64,000 nt of DNA from Pontibacter rufus (GTDB lineage: Bacteria; Bacteroidota; Bacteroidia; Cytophagales; Hymenobacteraceae), in assembly GCF_015694705.1 (NCBI RefSeq), contig NZ_JADQDR010000006.1, positions 281,887 through 345,886 on the forward strand, written 5' to 3'. A program made the position numbers and the translations under genes. Shown here piece by piece: positions 42,963 to 52,795 of the stretch. Every line of letters begins with the position of its first letter. Position 1 is the first letter of the stretch. The notes below the pieces were generated by a model, which worked only from the letters and a program-made list of their open reading frames with translations, did no database searches and was not told the DNA's origin.

Positions 42963-44066
42963 ATGAAAAGAATCTATTATCACGCGCTTAGCCCCCGCCT
43001 GGCCAGGGCTGCCATTCTTTCGCTTATACTTCCTTTGACTTTGATAAGCACAGGTTGTGACCAAATTGATGACTTTTTCTCTGATGACCCGAAAGTCCTG
43101 AAGGATTACAAGCAGGTAAACCTGGTGGCCAACACAAGCGAGGAGTATGATGCCGCCAGAGTTGACCCGAAACTGGTAAATGCCTGGGGCATTGCCTTCA
43201 GCCCTACCGGAATCGCCTGGGTAAATGCCGCAGGCACAGGGCTTAGCTTCGTTTACGACAAAGACGGTAACGAACTAAGGCCGGCGGTGGCTGTTCCTTC
43301 AGCCGATGGATCATCCCCCAGCCCTATCACCGGTATTATTTTTAATGGCTCTACAGATTTTAAGCTTCCCAATGGCGACCCGGCGCGGTTTATATTTGAT
43401 GGCGTAGATGGCGTTATCACCGGCTGGAACACCGGCAACGAGGCTGTAGTAGTAGTGGACAACTCTGCCACGGCAGCTTACACTGGCCTGGCGTCTGCCA
43501 CCGCTGGCGGCGCAAGTTTTCTGTATGCAGCCAATTTCAGGTCCGGAAAAATTGATGTCTTTGACGCAAACTTTGCCCCGGTAACAGACAAGCCGTTCAC
43601 TGACTCCAACCTTCCCGCAGGCTATGCTCCTTTCAACATCCAGAACATAGACAACGAATTGTATGTGCTTTATGCCAAAGTGGGCGCAAATGGCAGAGAC
43701 GAAGCAGGAGCCGGCCAGGGCTATGTTAGTGTCTTTAACCCTGATGGTCATCTGTTAAAGCGGTTTGCTTCCAAAGGACAACTGAATGCACCTTGGGGCA
43801 TCGCCAAAGCTCCTGCAGGTTTTATTGGAAATTCCGATGGCGCCATCCTGGTTGGGAATTTCGGGGATGGACGTATCAATGCTTATGCGATGGACGGGGA
43901 ATTTATCGGGCAAATCAACGACCAGGACGGTCCTATCACGATTGAGGGTTTATGGGCAATTTCGTTTGTACCTGGTACAGCAACAAACATCGACCCCAAC
44001 CGGCTTTACTTTGCCGCAGGACCAGATGATGAGGAACATGGTTTGTTTGGCTATATTACCAAGTAA
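42963..44066 (+). CDS. TIGR03118-family exported beta-propeller protein
   Basis: 367 residues. Lipoprotein-like signal (LILPLTLISTGCDQ, Cys near 32). The TIGR03118 wording is clear: YKQVNLVANTSEEYDAARVDP near 49-68, KLVNAWGIAFSPTGIAWVNAAGTG near 70-93, GVDGVITGWNTGNEAVVVVDN near 148-168, YAANFRSGKIDVFDANF near 190-206, LNAPWGIAKAPAGF near 277-290, and NGF/GDGRINAYAMDGEFIGQI near 300-320. The family is a predicted beta-propeller of unknown function found in Bacteroidetes and Proteobacteria. Followed by a strong terminator, so monocistronic. Confidence 0.82.
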   Translation: MKRIYYHALSPRLARAAILSLILPLTLISTGCDQIDDFFSDDPKVLKDYKQVNLVANTSEEYDAARVDPKLVNAWGIAFSPTGIAWVNAAGTGLSFVYDKDGNELRPAVAVPSADGSSPSPITGIIFNGSTDFKLPNGDPARFIFDGVDGVITGWNTGNEAVVVVDNSATAAYTGLASATAGGASFLYAANFRSGKIDVFDANFAPVTDKPFTDSNLPAGYAPFNIQNIDNELYVLYAKVGANGRDEAGAGQGYVSVFNPDGHLLKRFASKGQLNAPWGIAKAPAGFIGNSDGAILVGNFGDGRINAYAMDGEFIGQINDQDGPITIEGLWAISFVPGTATNIDPNRLYFAAGPDDEEHGLFGYITK

Positions 44067-44072
44067 TTAAGT

Positions 44073-44128
44073 AGCACCTGCCTCGCGGATCTGGCCATAT
44101 AGCTTTATCCGCCAGGCAGGTGCTTTTT
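44073..44128 (+). terminator. rho-independent terminator after TIGR03118 gene
   Basis: Arm AGCACCTGCCTCGCGGAT (44073-44090) pairs with 44107-44124 with one mismatch, followed by TTTTT. Lies 7 bp past the stop codon. Confidence 0.88.
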
Positions 44129-44199
44129 ATACTTATCCGCGTCGGTGTTTTGGAAGCTCCTTGAGCCAATGCCTTCTCTATTTATACAGACGGTATACG

Positions 44200-44970
44200 T
44201 TACAGATCCCGCAATTTCAGGCTATAGTAGGCCAGCAGCAGAAACAAGCCGATATAGCAAAGCGCGGGCAGTGTGGCCCAGGCAGGTGTAAGCAGTTCCG
44301 TAGGCGTGGTCATCTGGTCCAGTAGTTCCTGCCCCGGCATGGGCGTCAGGCTTTTAAATACCTTGATAGGCAGATACTGATCAATGACATCACTTAAGCT
44401 AAACTGAAGTATAGGTTCCAGCACCTGCGCATACAGTATAAAAACGATAATGGACATGCCGCTGCGCTTCACCAGAAAGCCGCACAGCATCGCCAGCGTC
44501 ATGTAGCCCACCGCCTGCAAAAAAAAGTAAGAAAGGTGATCTATCTGCCCCAGAATGGCATCTGTACCGGTGTCGGTGCTGTAGCGGAAACCAAAGTATA
44601 GCCCCACCAGCAGCAAGAAAAGCGTTGTAACTGCGCCGATACCCAGAATCACGTAAAACTTTGCCAGCACCAGCTCCAACCGCGACATGCCGTCTATTAC
44701 CTGCTGGCGCAGCGTGCGGTAGCTGTACTCGTCCGTTACCAGCACAATCACCAGTATGCCGAGCAGCAGGTTAAAAAAGCTCGCAATATAAGTAAGCAAC
44801 TGCCACAATTTTGGGAACTGGTATACCTGTGTGCCGAGCTGGCCGCCGTTGATGGAAATATTGCTGGCTGCCATCATCACCAGCACCAGCAACCCTGCAT
44901 ACACAGCCAGGATAATCCAGAAAGTATAGTAGGGCACTATCTTCTTAAGTTCGATTCGGAGTAAATTCAT
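44200..44970 (-). CDS. ABC-2 type transporter permease
   Basis: 256 residues with six hydrophobic segments (about 15-38, 58-85, 105-130, 145-170, 175-195, 230-250). The opening LLRIELKKIVPYYTFWIILA and the segment TDEYSYRTLRQQVIDGMSRLE near 82-102 are typical of Bacteroidetes ABC-2 permeases of the NatB/GldF-like kind. Overlaps the ATPase gene by one base, so the two form one transporter. Cargo unknown. Confidence 0.9.
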   Translation of the reverse strand: MNLLRIELKKIVPYYTFWIILAVYAGLLVLVMMAASNISINGGQLGTQVYQFPKLWQLLTYIASFFNLLLGILVIVLVTDEYSYRTLRQQVIDGMSRLELVLAKFYVILGIGAVTTLFLLLVGLYFGFRYSTDTGTDAILGQIDHLSYFFLQAVGYMTLAMLCGFLVKRSGMSIIVFILYAQVLEPILQFSLSDVIDQYLPIKVFKSLTPMPGQELLDQMTTPTELLTPAWATLPALCYIGLFLLLAYYSLKLRDL

Positions 44971-45866
44971 CAGGATGGCTGTTTAATAATCTCCAGAAAC
45001 TGCGCTTCCAGGCTTTTGCGCCGTACGACCAGTTGCGTGAGCACAATGCCTGCCGCAAACATGGCCTGGTTTACATCAGCGCTGTTAAAACCATCCTGCA
45101 GCGTAAGCACTATGTTTTCTTTTTCAGGATGATACGAGGCAATAAACGGCAGCTGCGCCAACACGTCCAAAGCTTTTTGCTGATTGGCAGCGCTGATGAC
45201 GATGCTGTCTTTGGCTGAGAGTATCGCGCCTACAGGCCCTTCAGCTTTCAGTACGCCACGTTGAAGTACCGCCACATGCGTGCATACTTTCTCTACCTCA
45301 TCCAACAGGTGGCTGGCCAGTATAATTGTTTTGCCCTCGGCGGCAATGCGCAGTATAATTTCCCGCACTTCGGCAATGCCTTCCGGGTCCAGGCCATTGG
45401 TGGGTTCATCCAGCACCAGCACTTCCGGGTCGTTGAGCATGGCGGAGGCCAGCGCCAGCCGCTGTTTCATACCCAGCGAAAAGCCCTTAAAGGCGGAATT
45501 CTTTCGCTGTTCCAGTCCTACCAAATGCAGCACGCGGCTTATCTGGGAAGGCGGCGCACCTTTTATTTCGGCTGCTACTTCCAGGTTGCGTTGGGCGGTG
45601 AGGTATGGGTAGAAGTTTGGGGTTTCGAGCAGCGCCCCAATACGCCGCTTGGTGCTGCGGCTCACGGGCTGCCCAAACCAGCTGAAACTACCGGAAGTGG
45701 GCTTGATAACATCCAGCGCCATACCCAGCGTGGTAGTTTTGCCACTTCCATTGGGGCCCAGCAAGCCATAGATGCTGCCCTGCTGCACCTGCACGCTGAG
45801 CTGGTTCAGCGCCAGCAGGGAGCCGTACTTTTTGGTCAAGCTGTTTGTTTCGAGAATTACTGCCAC
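44970..45866 (-). CDS. ABC transporter ATP-binding protein
   Basis: 298 residues from a GTG at 45864-45866, which gives the usual start (M)AVILETNSLTKKYG. A longer frame to a GTG at 45920 adds an odd 18-residue tail, so I prefer the shorter. Walker A GPNGSGKTTT near 36-45, signature FSLGMKQRLALASA near 125-140, Walker B VLVLDEPTNGLDPEG near 145-160 and the switch His in ILASHLLDEV near 187. A C-terminal extension of about 90 residues follows, as in drug and lipid exporters with a lone ATPase. Starts one base before the permease stop overlap, so co-translated. Confidence 0.9.
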   Translation of the reverse strand: MAVILETNSLTKKYGSLLALNQLSVQVQQGSIYGLLGPNGSGKTTTLGMALDVIKPTSGSFSWFGQPVSRSTKRRIGALLETPNFYPYLTAQRNLEVAAEIKGAPPSQISRVLHLVGLEQRKNSAFKGFSLGMKQRLALASAMLNDPEVLVLDEPTNGLDPEGIAEVREIILRIAAEGKTIILASHLLDEVEKVCTHVAVLQRGVLKAEGPVGAILSAKDSIVISAANQQKALDVLAQLPFIASYHPEKENIVLTLQDGFNSADVNQAMFAAGIVLTQLVVRRKSLEAQFLEIIKQPS

Positions 45867-46002
45867 ATGTATAGGATTAGGAGGCAAGGCCCCGGTAGCT
45901 GCTGATGTATACTGCCTCACCGGAATATAGAGAACAGCTGATGCAAATAAAAGAAATCTCCTGTAAATTACTATTGCCGCCGGTTTCCGTATGGCTTAAA
46001 CT

Positions 46003-46749
46003 ATGGCATCTACAGAAAAACTATACATCGGCACTTCCGGCTGGAGTTATCGCTGGCAGGGCATCCTCTATCCCGAAGATATGAAATCGGCGGATTTTTT
46101 AAGCTATTATGCTACCCGCTTCAACACCACCGAACTGAACAGGAGCTTTTACCATTTCACGATGCTCAAAACCATCGAAAAATGGCTTGCTACCACACCT
46201 GCATCTTTTCGGTTTGCCGCCAAGCTGCACCAGGAAGTAACACATAAACGCCGCCTGGTAGATGCGGAAGAGCCACTAGAGAAATTTATGAGCCGCTTTC
46301 TGGCAATGGGCGAACGGTTGGGGCCGGTACTGGTGCAACTGCCCGGCAGCCTGCACTTCGACTTTGGGGTGGCAGCTCCCTTCTTCCGGATGTTGCGCGA
46401 AAAATACCTGGCGCCTGTTTTTGCGCTGGAGGCGCGGCACAAGTCATGGTTTACGGATCAGGCCCAGGATCTGCTGCGCGAGTATGACATCAGTTGGGTG
46501 ATTTCGAGCGCGGGCAAACGTTTTCCCAAACTCGAAACTACCACCACCGACACCGTATACCTGCGCCTGCACGGCGATGAGAAGATGTATGCGGCAGCCT
46601 ATTCGGAAGAGCAACTGGAGCGCTATGCCTTTATGATTCACGACTGGCTGCTGGCGGACAAAGAAGTATGGGTATACTTTAACAACACCATTCTGGGCCA
46701 TGCCGTAACCGATGCGCAGAAACTGCGGGAACTGCTGGAGAACATGTAA
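46003..46749 (+). CDS. DUF72-domain protein (YecE-like)
   Basis: 248 residues. DUF72 TIM-barrel motifs: YIGTSGWSYRWQGILYPEDM near 8-27, YYATRFNTTELNRSFYHF near 34-51, FRFAAKLHQEVTHKRRL near 66-82, LGPVLVQLPGSLHFD near 105-119, TVYLRLHGDEKMYAAAYSEE near 185-204 and VWVYFNNTILGHAVTDA near 224-240. The family is widespread and resembles endonuclease IV-like barrels; its reaction is not settled. Stands alone with 83 bp to the divergent ABC gene. Confidence 0.9.
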   Translation: MASTEKLYIGTSGWSYRWQGILYPEDMKSADFLSYYATRFNTTELNRSFYHFTMLKTIEKWLATTPASFRFAAKLHQEVTHKRRLVDAEEPLEKFMSRFLAMGERLGPVLVQLPGSLHFDFGVAAPFFRMLREKYLAPVFALEARHKSWFTDQAQDLLREYDISWVISSAGKRFPKLETTTTDTVYLRLHGDEKMYAAAYSEEQLERYAFMIHDWLLADKEVWVYFNNTILGHAVTDAQKLRELLENM

Positions 46750-46876
46750 ATTCTTTGTCTTCCCAATTCTGTTATCCTGAAAAGATCTTTATATGATTAG
46801 CGGGCAACGCACAAAATCGCCGCAACAAGCGCGGGATTTATACTTGCAGGATAACAGGTTGTAATAAATGTTCCCT

Positions 46877-46884
46877 TACTTTTG
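46877..46884 (+). promoter_or_regulatory. possible -7 box of the HAD phosphatase gene
   Basis: TACTTTTG, a full TAnnTTTG match, about 80 bp before the start. The nearest TTG upstream is at a short distance (15 bp), so the assignment is weak. Confidence 0.35.
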
Positions 46885-46964
46885 CCTCATCATTTAATAC
46901 AGAATTAAAGAAAACATCCTGTATTCTGCTACGAACGTCATTTTAATTAAAACCGAACCAACAA

Positions 46965-47591
46965 ATGTTTGAAAATACCGACAGCCTTATATTCGACCTG
47001 GATGGCACCCTCTGGAATGCCTCCGCAGTAGTTGCAAAAGGAGTACAGACCGCTACAAAAGAAGCCGGCTATACGCATAAAATTACTGCCGATGACATCA
47101 GCAGCCTGGCCGGCCTGCCCCACGACGAAGTATACCGGAAGTTGTTCCCCGACCTAAGCAACGAGCAGCGGGCCGAATTGATGGAAAAGTGTGCGAAAGC
47201 CGAGATCGATTTCCTGGAAGCAGAAGGCGGCCAGTTGTACGACAAGCTGGAAGAAACACTGCGCTACCTGCATGGCAAGTATAAACTCTTTATTGTAAGC
47301 AACTGCCAGGATGGCTATATCGAGATTTTCCTGCACTACCATCAACTACAGCGTTATTTCGACGGTCACGCCTGCTACGGCGCTGCCGGCAAACCCAAGG
47401 CCGATAACATCAAAGCAGTGGTAAAAGACAACGGGCTGCAATCTGCTATATACATAGGCGATACCAAAGGCGATTACGATGCCAGCCAGAAAGCCGGTCT
47501 GCCCTTTATTTTTGCCCGCTATGGTTTTGGCCAGGTAGAAGCAGATGTAGCAAGTATAGACAGCTTTTCGGATTTGCAGGAAATATTCTGA
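46965..47591 (+). CDS. HAD-superfamily phosphatase
   Basis: 208 residues. Motif I DSLIFDLDGTLWNAS near 6-20 holds the nucleophile Asp and the general acid Asp two residues later; motif II IVSNC near 111-115; motif III Lys near 145 (AAGKPKADNIKAV); motif IV YIGDTKGDYDASQKAGLPFI near 163-182. The alpha-helical cap between 20 and 90 marks subfamily IA, phosphoglycolate phosphatase-like. Substrate cannot be read from sequence. 75 bp before the GH5 gene, probably separately expressed. Confidence 0.9.
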   Translation: MFENTDSLIFDLDGTLWNASAVVAKGVQTATKEAGYTHKITADDISSLAGLPHDEVYRKLFPDLSNEQRAELMEKCAKAEIDFLEAEGGQLYDKLEETLRYLHGKYKLFIVSNCQDGYIEIFLHYHQLQRYFDGHACYGAAGKPKADNIKAVVKDNGLQSAIYIGDTKGDYDASQKAGLPFIFARYGFGQVEADVASIDSFSDLQEIF

Positions 47592-47665
47592 GGCAATTTT
47601 GCTATACTTTAGTAAATTAGGCTGAACCCGGAATTTCAGCCGGAACAAGCATTCTCTAAAACAAC

Positions 47666-49468
47666 ATGAAAAACCTTTTACCTGTACGAAGTATCCTGCT
47701 TGCGCTGCTCCTTTTGATGAGCGCCTTAAAAGCTTACAGCCAGGGCTACCTGAAAGCCGACGGGCAAAAGATTGTAAACGGTAAGGGCGAGGAAGTTATA
47801 CTTCGGGGCATGGGCCTGAGTGGCTGGATGCTGCAGGAAGGCTACATGTTGCGCACCGGCGGCGTGGCCGGCACACAACACCAAATCAGGGCAAAAATAG
47901 AGGAACTGGTAGGCCCCGGGCGGACACAGGAATTCTATGATGCCTGGCTGGCCAACCACATGCGCAAAATTGATGTAGATTCGCTGGCTGCCTGGGGCTT
48001 TAATTCCATCCGGCTGCCGATACACTACAACCTGTACACTTTGCCCGTAGATCAGGAGCCGGTAAAAGGGAAAAATACCTGGCTCGAAAAAGGCTTTGCC
48101 TTAACCGACAGCCTGCTGGCCTGGTGCAAAGCGAATAATATGTACCTCATCCTGGACCTGCACGCCGCCCCTGGCGGACAAGGCAACGACCTCAACATTT
48201 CGGACCGTGATCCGGCCAAGCCGTCGTTGTGGGAGAGCGAGGCCAACCAGCAGAAAACCATTGCCCTGTGGCGAAAACTGGCCGAGCGTTACAAAGACGA
48301 GCCCTGGATTGGCGGCTACGACATCATCAACGAACCGAACTGGGGCTTCACAAACAAAAATGACAAAAACGGCTGCAATGAAAAGCTGAATGCTCCGCTC
48401 AAAAAGCTGATGGTGGATATTACCCAGGCCATCCGCGAAGTAGACAAGAAGCATATCATTGTGATAGAGGGCAATTGCTGGGGCAACAACTACAGCGGCG
48501 TGCTGCCATCCTGGGACGATAACATGGTGCTCAGCTTTCACAAATACTGGAACTACAACGACCAGGCTTCCATCAAAAATATACTGGATGCCCGGGCCAA
48601 GTATAATATGCCAGTGTGGCTGGGCGAAACAGGCGAAAACTCAAACCTGTGGTTCCGCGATGCCATTTATCTGCTGGAAAACAACCACATTGGCTGGAGC
48701 TGGTGGCCCCTCAAAAAGCTGGGCTTCAACAATCCACTGGAAATAAAAGTTAACCCCGGTTATCAGCAGTTATTGAATTACTGGGAAGGCAAAGGCCCGA
48801 AACCAACCGCTGACGAAGCATACACCGCCCTGATGCAGTTAGCAGAAAACACCAGGCTCGAAAACTGTATTTACCACAAAGACGTGATTGATGCGATGTT
48901 CCGGCAGGTGCATTCGGCGGCTACAGAGCCTTTTGTGCCGCACGATGTATTTGCCGGCGCAGACATACAGGCCGTAGACTATGACCTGGGCCGCAACCGC
49001 TATGCCTACTTCGACAAAGACACGGCCAACTACTATATCTCTACCGGCGGCGAGCGCACCTCCTGGAACAAAGGCCATGTGTACCGCAACGACGGCGTAG
49101 ATATAGCGGTGAACCTGGACGAAAGGGACTTTTACGTGAGCAGCATCGAAGATGGCGAATGGCTGCAATATACGGTGCAGGTGGCCCATAAAGGAAAGTA
49201 TAAAATATTGCTTAAGGTAGCTTCAGATAATGATAAAGGCCGTGTTGCGCTGCTCCTGAACGGAAAGCCCGTGGCGCCACCTGTAGCCGTGCCAAATACC
49301 GGCGGTCCTGTAAACTGGGAGCCGGTACAGGTAGCTACTGTGCAACTCTATAAAGGGCCGACCATACTGCGGGTGCGAGCCGGGAAAGGCGGCTTTAACT
49401 TCAGCGCAATTCAGTTCGAGAAAGGCAGCAAAAACACCGCTGGGCGCCAATTTGGCAAAAACAAGTAA
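47666..49468 (+). CDS. exported GH5-family glycosidase with C-terminal CBM6-like domain
   Basis: 600 residues, signal peptide LLLLMSALKAYSQG. The GH5 TIM barrel spans about 30-390: RGMGLSGWM near 48-56, WGFNSIRLPIHYNLY near 110-124, LILDLHAAPGGQG near 156-168, acid/base Glu in GYDIINEPNWG near 217-227, nucleophile Glu in VWLGETGENSN near 315-325 and GWSWWPLKKLG near 340-350. About 440-590 is a CBM6-like sandwich (VYRNDGVDIAVNLDERDFYV, EDGEWLQYTVQVAHKGKYKI). GH5 includes beta-glucanases, mannanases and others, so the substrate stays open. It lies outside the minus-strand glycan region and on the other strand, with no transporter beside it. Confidence 0.9.
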   Translation: MKNLLPVRSILLALLLLMSALKAYSQGYLKADGQKIVNGKGEEVILRGMGLSGWMLQEGYMLRTGGVAGTQHQIRAKIEELVGPGRTQEFYDAWLANHMRKIDVDSLAAWGFNSIRLPIHYNLYTLPVDQEPVKGKNTWLEKGFALTDSLLAWCKANNMYLILDLHAAPGGQGNDLNISDRDPAKPSLWESEANQQKTIALWRKLAERYKDEPWIGGYDIINEPNWGFTNKNDKNGCNEKLNAPLKKLMVDITQAIREVDKKHIIVIEGNCWGNNYSGVLPSWDDNMVLSFHKYWNYNDQASIKNILDARAKYNMPVWLGETGENSNLWFRDAIYLLENNHIGWSWWPLKKLGFNNPLEIKVNPGYQQLLNYWEGKGPKPTADEAYTALMQLAENTRLENCIYHKDVIDAMFRQVHSAATEPFVPHDVFAGADIQAVDYDLGRNRYAYFDKDTANYYISTGGERTSWNKGHVYRNDGVDIAVNLDERDFYVSSIEDGEWLQYTVQVAHKGKYKILLKVASDNDKGRVALLLNGKPVAPPVAVPNTGGPVNWEPVQVATVQLYKGPTILRVRAGKGGFNFSAIQFEKGSKNTAGRQFGKNK

Positions 49469-49617
49469 GTAAACAGAATATCATACCGATGCCTGGTCAG
49501 GAACATCAACGAACGTATGGTGCAGTATAAACTTGTTTTTTATACATTGTAAACTAATAGGCTGGCAGCAACATCGTGGCCGCTTCATGCAACATCAACC
49601 ATACTTATACTTTAAAC

Positions 49618-51105
49618 ATGAGAAAACTCACAGTACTGGCGCTGCTGCTTATGCTGGTGGTTCTTCCGCTGGCAGCACAGCGCCGTGCCATCCCCTTCGA
49701 TTCCACAGTTATCACCAAACATGAAGTTACCATTAAAGGGCAGCGGGTACCCTATGTGGCCACCACAGGCACACAGCCTGTCTGGGACGAAGACGGCAAG
49801 CCTATCGCCGGTTTGTTTTATACTTACTATGAGCGCTCTGATGTAAAAGATCGTGCCGCCCGTCCACTGGTTATCTCCTTTAACGGCGGCCCGGGTTCCG
49901 CTTCGGTCTGGATGCACATTGCCTACACCGGCCCGCGCCTGCTCAACATTGATGACGAAGGCTACCCGATACAGCCCTACGGCATCAAAGAAAACCCGTA
50001 TTCCATTCTCGACATAGCCGATATCGTGTATGTGAACCCGGTCAATACAGCTTATTCAAGAGCAGCCGATACACTGGATCAGGAAAAAGCACGTAAAAAT
50101 TTTTTTGGCGTAAATGCCGATATCGAGTACCTGGCCGAATGGCTGAATACGTTTGTAACGCGCAAAGGCCGCTGGGCTTCACCCAAGTACCTGATTGGCG
50201 AAAGTTATGGCACTACGCGCGTATCAGGGCTGGCGCTGGCACTGCAGGATGCCCAGTGGATGTACCTGAACGGCGTTATATTAGTGTCGCCTACGGATTT
50301 GGGTATAGACAGGAGCGGCCCCGTGGATGCAGCCCTGCGCCTGCCCTACTATGCCGCTACCGCCTGGTACCATAAAAAGCTACCCCAGGATCTGCAACAG
50401 AAAGACCTGACAGCGGTGTTACCCGAGGTAGAAGCATTTACCATAGATAAGCTGATTCCGGCCATCGTGAAAGGCGGTTTCCTGGAGGAGGACCAAAAGA
50501 AACAGATTGCCGCACAGATGGCGCGCTATTCGGGCCTCTCCGAAGAAGTGATACTACAGCACAACCTGGATGTACCTACCAGCTTTTTCTGGAAGGAACT
50601 GCTGCGCGACGAGGGCTTTACGGTTGGCCGCCTCGACTCCCGCTACAAAGGCATAGACCGCGAAGATGCCGGCGTGAGGCCGGATTTCAACGCCGAACTT
50701 ACTGCCTGGCTGCATGCCTTTACACCTGCCATTAATATTTACCTGCGCGACGAGCTCAGGTATAAAACCGACGTGAAGTATAATATGTTCGGCCCCGTGC
50801 ATCCCTGGGATAACAGCAACGACCAGACCGGCGAAAACCTGCGACAGGCCATGGCCCAGAACCCCTACCTGCACGTGATGATACAATCCGGCTACTACGA
50901 CGGCGCCTGCGATTACTTTAACGCCAAGTATAGCATATGGCAGATGGACCCGAGCGGCAGGCTGCAAGACCGGCTGAGTTGGAAAGGCTACCGCAGCGGC
51001 CACATGATGTACCTCCGCACCGAAGATCTAAAAACGGGCAATGAAGATATCCGCGATTTTATCCGCGCCTCTCTGCCCAAAAAAGGAGAGCCGGCTAAGT
51101 ATTAA
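49618..51105 (+). CDS. S10-family serine carboxypeptidase, exported
   Basis: 495 residues from the ATG at 49618, which begins a signal peptide (RKLTVLALLLMLVVLPLAAQ); the longer frame upstream has no signal. The S10 fold shows VISFNGGPGSASVWMH near 83-98 (oxyanion region), GESYGTTRVSGLALAL near 195-210 with nucleophile Ser, DGACDYFNAKYSIW near 430-443 with Asp, and GYRSGHMMYLRTEDL near 460-474 with His. Such enzymes cut C-terminal residues, some preferring proline. With the M14 and DPP IV enzymes it adds to the secreted peptidase set of the window. Confidence 0.9.
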   Translation: MRKLTVLALLLMLVVLPLAAQRRAIPFDSTVITKHEVTIKGQRVPYVATTGTQPVWDEDGKPIAGLFYTYYERSDVKDRAARPLVISFNGGPGSASVWMHIAYTGPRLLNIDDEGYPIQPYGIKENPYSILDIADIVYVNPVNTAYSRAADTLDQEKARKNFFGVNADIEYLAEWLNTFVTRKGRWASPKYLIGESYGTTRVSGLALALQDAQWMYLNGVILVSPTDLGIDRSGPVDAALRLPYYAATAWYHKKLPQDLQQKDLTAVLPEVEAFTIDKLIPAIVKGGFLEEDQKKQIAAQMARYSGLSEEVILQHNLDVPTSFFWKELLRDEGFTVGRLDSRYKGIDREDAGVRPDFNAELTAWLHAFTPAINIYLRDELRYKTDVKYNMFGPVHPWDNSNDQTGENLRQAMAQNPYLHVMIQSGYYDGACDYFNAKYSIWQMDPSGRLQDRLSWKGYRSGHMMYLRTEDLKTGNEDIRDFIRASLPKKGEPAKY

Positions 51106-51197
51106 GCTGAAGTATAAAAGATGCTTATAAAGATATTTTACACCTTCTGGTATTTACAACCTTTTATAGAAAGGGATGCCTAAACCAGAATTAAAGT

Positions 51198-51229
51198 AAA
51201 CCTGGCAGGTTTTAAAACCTGCCGGGTTT
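51198..51229. repeat. 32 bp palindromic repeat, copy B
   Basis: Half-site AAACCTGGCAG then GTTTTAAAAC then CTGCCGGGTTT, one mismatched pair. Related to copy A at 17232-17263: same length, same centre, same GGGTTT/AAACC ends. Intergenic. Confidence 0.65.
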
Positions 51230-51362
51230 AACCCAATGGAAGTATATGTAGGTGACTTGGTATCTTATTCCGGGTGAGTTCTTGCAGAGTAATAACAGCA
51301 AGTATAATATACCTGGCTGATGCCGCTTATTCCGGATATTACCTGAATGAAGCACAAAAATA

Positions 51363-51407
51363 AAGAAACCCTGCACCGGAAATCTGTTATCCGGTGCAGG
51401 GTTTCTT
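51363..51407 (-). terminator. perfect 18 bp hairpin terminator of ribBA
   Basis: AAGAAACCCTGCACCGGA (51363-51380), 9 nt loop, exact complement at 51390-51407. On the minus strand it ends in a T-rich stretch (TTTCTTTATTTTT), about 70 bp after the ribBA stop; probably also stops S10 transcripts. Confidence 0.88.
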
Positions 51408-51476
51408 AAGTATAAAACAGCATGCCGTGAGTTATCAGGAATAAGCAAGTATAGATTCCTGTTTTACAGCTGGCTT

Positions 51477-52724
51477 CTATTTATTCAAAGTAGCGGATTT
51501 CAGGATTTCATGGCCCAACTTGTCGCGTTTGGTGGTCAGGTACTTTTGGTTGTGCTCGTTAGGCTTTATCTCAATCGGCACACACGCTACCACTTCCAGC
51601 CCATAGCCCATCAGCCCGGAGCGTTTTTTCGGATTATTGGAGATAAGTTTCATTTTGGTTACACCCAAATCACGCAGAATCTGAGCTCCTACGCCATAAT
51701 CCCTTTCATCCATCCCAAAGCCCAGTTCTAAGTTTGCCTCTACCGTGTCGCGGCCCTGCTCCTGCAGCTTGTAAGCTTTTAGCTTGTTAAGCAGCCCGAT
51801 GCCGCGCCCTTCCTGGTTCATGTATACGATAACGCCTTTGCCGGCTTCCTCCACCATGCGCATGGCTTCGTGCAGTTGCGGGCCGCAATCGCAGCGGCAC
51901 GACCCGAAAATATCGCCCGTTACGCAGGACGAATGCACACGCACCAGTACAGGTTCGCCTTCCTCCCAGGTGCCTTTTACCAGGGCGAGGTGCTGGGCGC
52001 CGTTGCTGCGCTGTGTAAAAGCATATAAATCGAACGTACCGAAGTCGGTTGGCAGTTGTACCACTATTTCGCGATCTATCAGGCTTTCCTTCTGCAAACG
52101 GTACGCAATCAGATCTTTAATGGAGATCAGCTTCAGGTCGAACCGCTCTGCTACTTTTATCAGATCCGGCAGGCGCGCCATACTTCCGTCTTCGTTCATA
52201 ATCTCAACCAGCACACCGGCAGGCGCCAGTCCGGCCAGCAAGGCCAGATCTACAGCTGCCTCGGTGTGGCCTGTGCGGCGCAGCACGCCTTCTTTCTTGG
52301 ATTTCAGCGGAAAAATATGCCCCGGCTTGCCCAACGATTGGGGATCAGTATTGGGGTTTACCAGCGCCTGAATAGTTTTGGCCCGATCGGAAGCGGAGAT
52401 ACCTGTGGTGCAGCCATGCCCGATTAAATCTACTGATACCGTGAACGGGGTGCCGTGCAGTGCCGTGTTGCGGCCCACCATCAGCTCCAGTCCCAGCTCG
52501 TCACAGCGCTCTTCAGTCAGGGGTACGCAAATCAGGCCACGGCCGTGCGTTGCCATAAAGTTTACTATTTCCGGCGTTATTTTCTCGGCAGCGCAAATAA
52601 AATCGCCCTCATTTTCACGATCATCGTCATCTACCACAATCACCACTTTGCCCTGGCGTATATCTTCGATGGCAGATGCGATGGTGTCTAAAGGCCTTAA
52701 TGCCTCCGTTGTATTGCTTTCCAT
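51477..52724 (-). CDS. ribBA: bifunctional 3,4-dihydroxy-2-butanone-4-phosphate synthase / GTP cyclohydrolase II
   Basis: 415 residues, two domains. RibB covers about 8-205: [18 protein letters not shown] near 31-48, [12 protein letters not shown] near 60-71, [10 protein letters not shown] near 90, and [17 protein letters not shown] near 149-165. RibA covers about 212-410, with zinc-binding cysteines in [15 protein letters not shown] near 267-281, [11 protein letters not shown] near 298-308, [17 protein letters not shown] near 338-355 and [12 protein letters not shown] near 359-370. It supplies both entry substrates for riboflavin synthesis. Single gene with its own terminator. Confidence 0.96.
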   Translation of the reverse strand: MESNTTEALRPLDTIASAIEDIRQGKVVIVVDDDDRENEGDFICAAEKITPEIVNFMATHGRGLICVPLTEERCDELGLELMVGRNTALHGTPFTVSVDLIGHGCTTGISASDRAKTIQALVNPNTDPQSLGKPGHIFPLKSKKEGVLRRTGHTEAAVDLALLAGLAPAGVLVEIMNEDGSMARLPDLIKVAERFDLKLISIKDLIAYRLQKESLIDREIVVQLPTDFGTFDLYAFTQRSNGAQHLALVKGTWEEGEPVLVRVHSSCVTGDIFGSCRCDCGPQLHEAMRMVEEAGKGVIVYMNQEGRGIGLLNKLKAYKLQEQGRDTVEANLELGFGMDERDYGVGAQILRDLGVTKMKLISNNPKKRSGLMGYGLEVVACVPIEIKPNEHNQKYLTTKRDKLGHEILKSATLNK

Positions 52725-52795
52725 ACTTTTCTTATTTGATTCCTGCTCCGCACCTAAGCGCCGGCAGCAGGCTGTTGTTCTTTTCTAAAGCGGCA

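Larger units (their letters stand above)
51106..51476. other. 371 bp convergent intergenic region
   Basis: Between the convergent S10 and ribBA genes. Contains the 32 bp palindrome copy B (51198-51229), AAGTATA words, and the ribBA terminator hairpin (51363-51407). No gene. Confidence 0.5.

Noticed and set aside
46769..46857. 11 bp inverted repeat CTGTTATCCTG/CAGGATAACAG
   Set aside because: Arms are exact but 67 bp apart, too distant for a simple terminator; possibly chance.
51198..51229. 32 bp palindrome as the terminator of the S10 gene
   Set aside because: It lacks a T tract and has a relative in an unrelated gap at 17232; better treated as a repeat.
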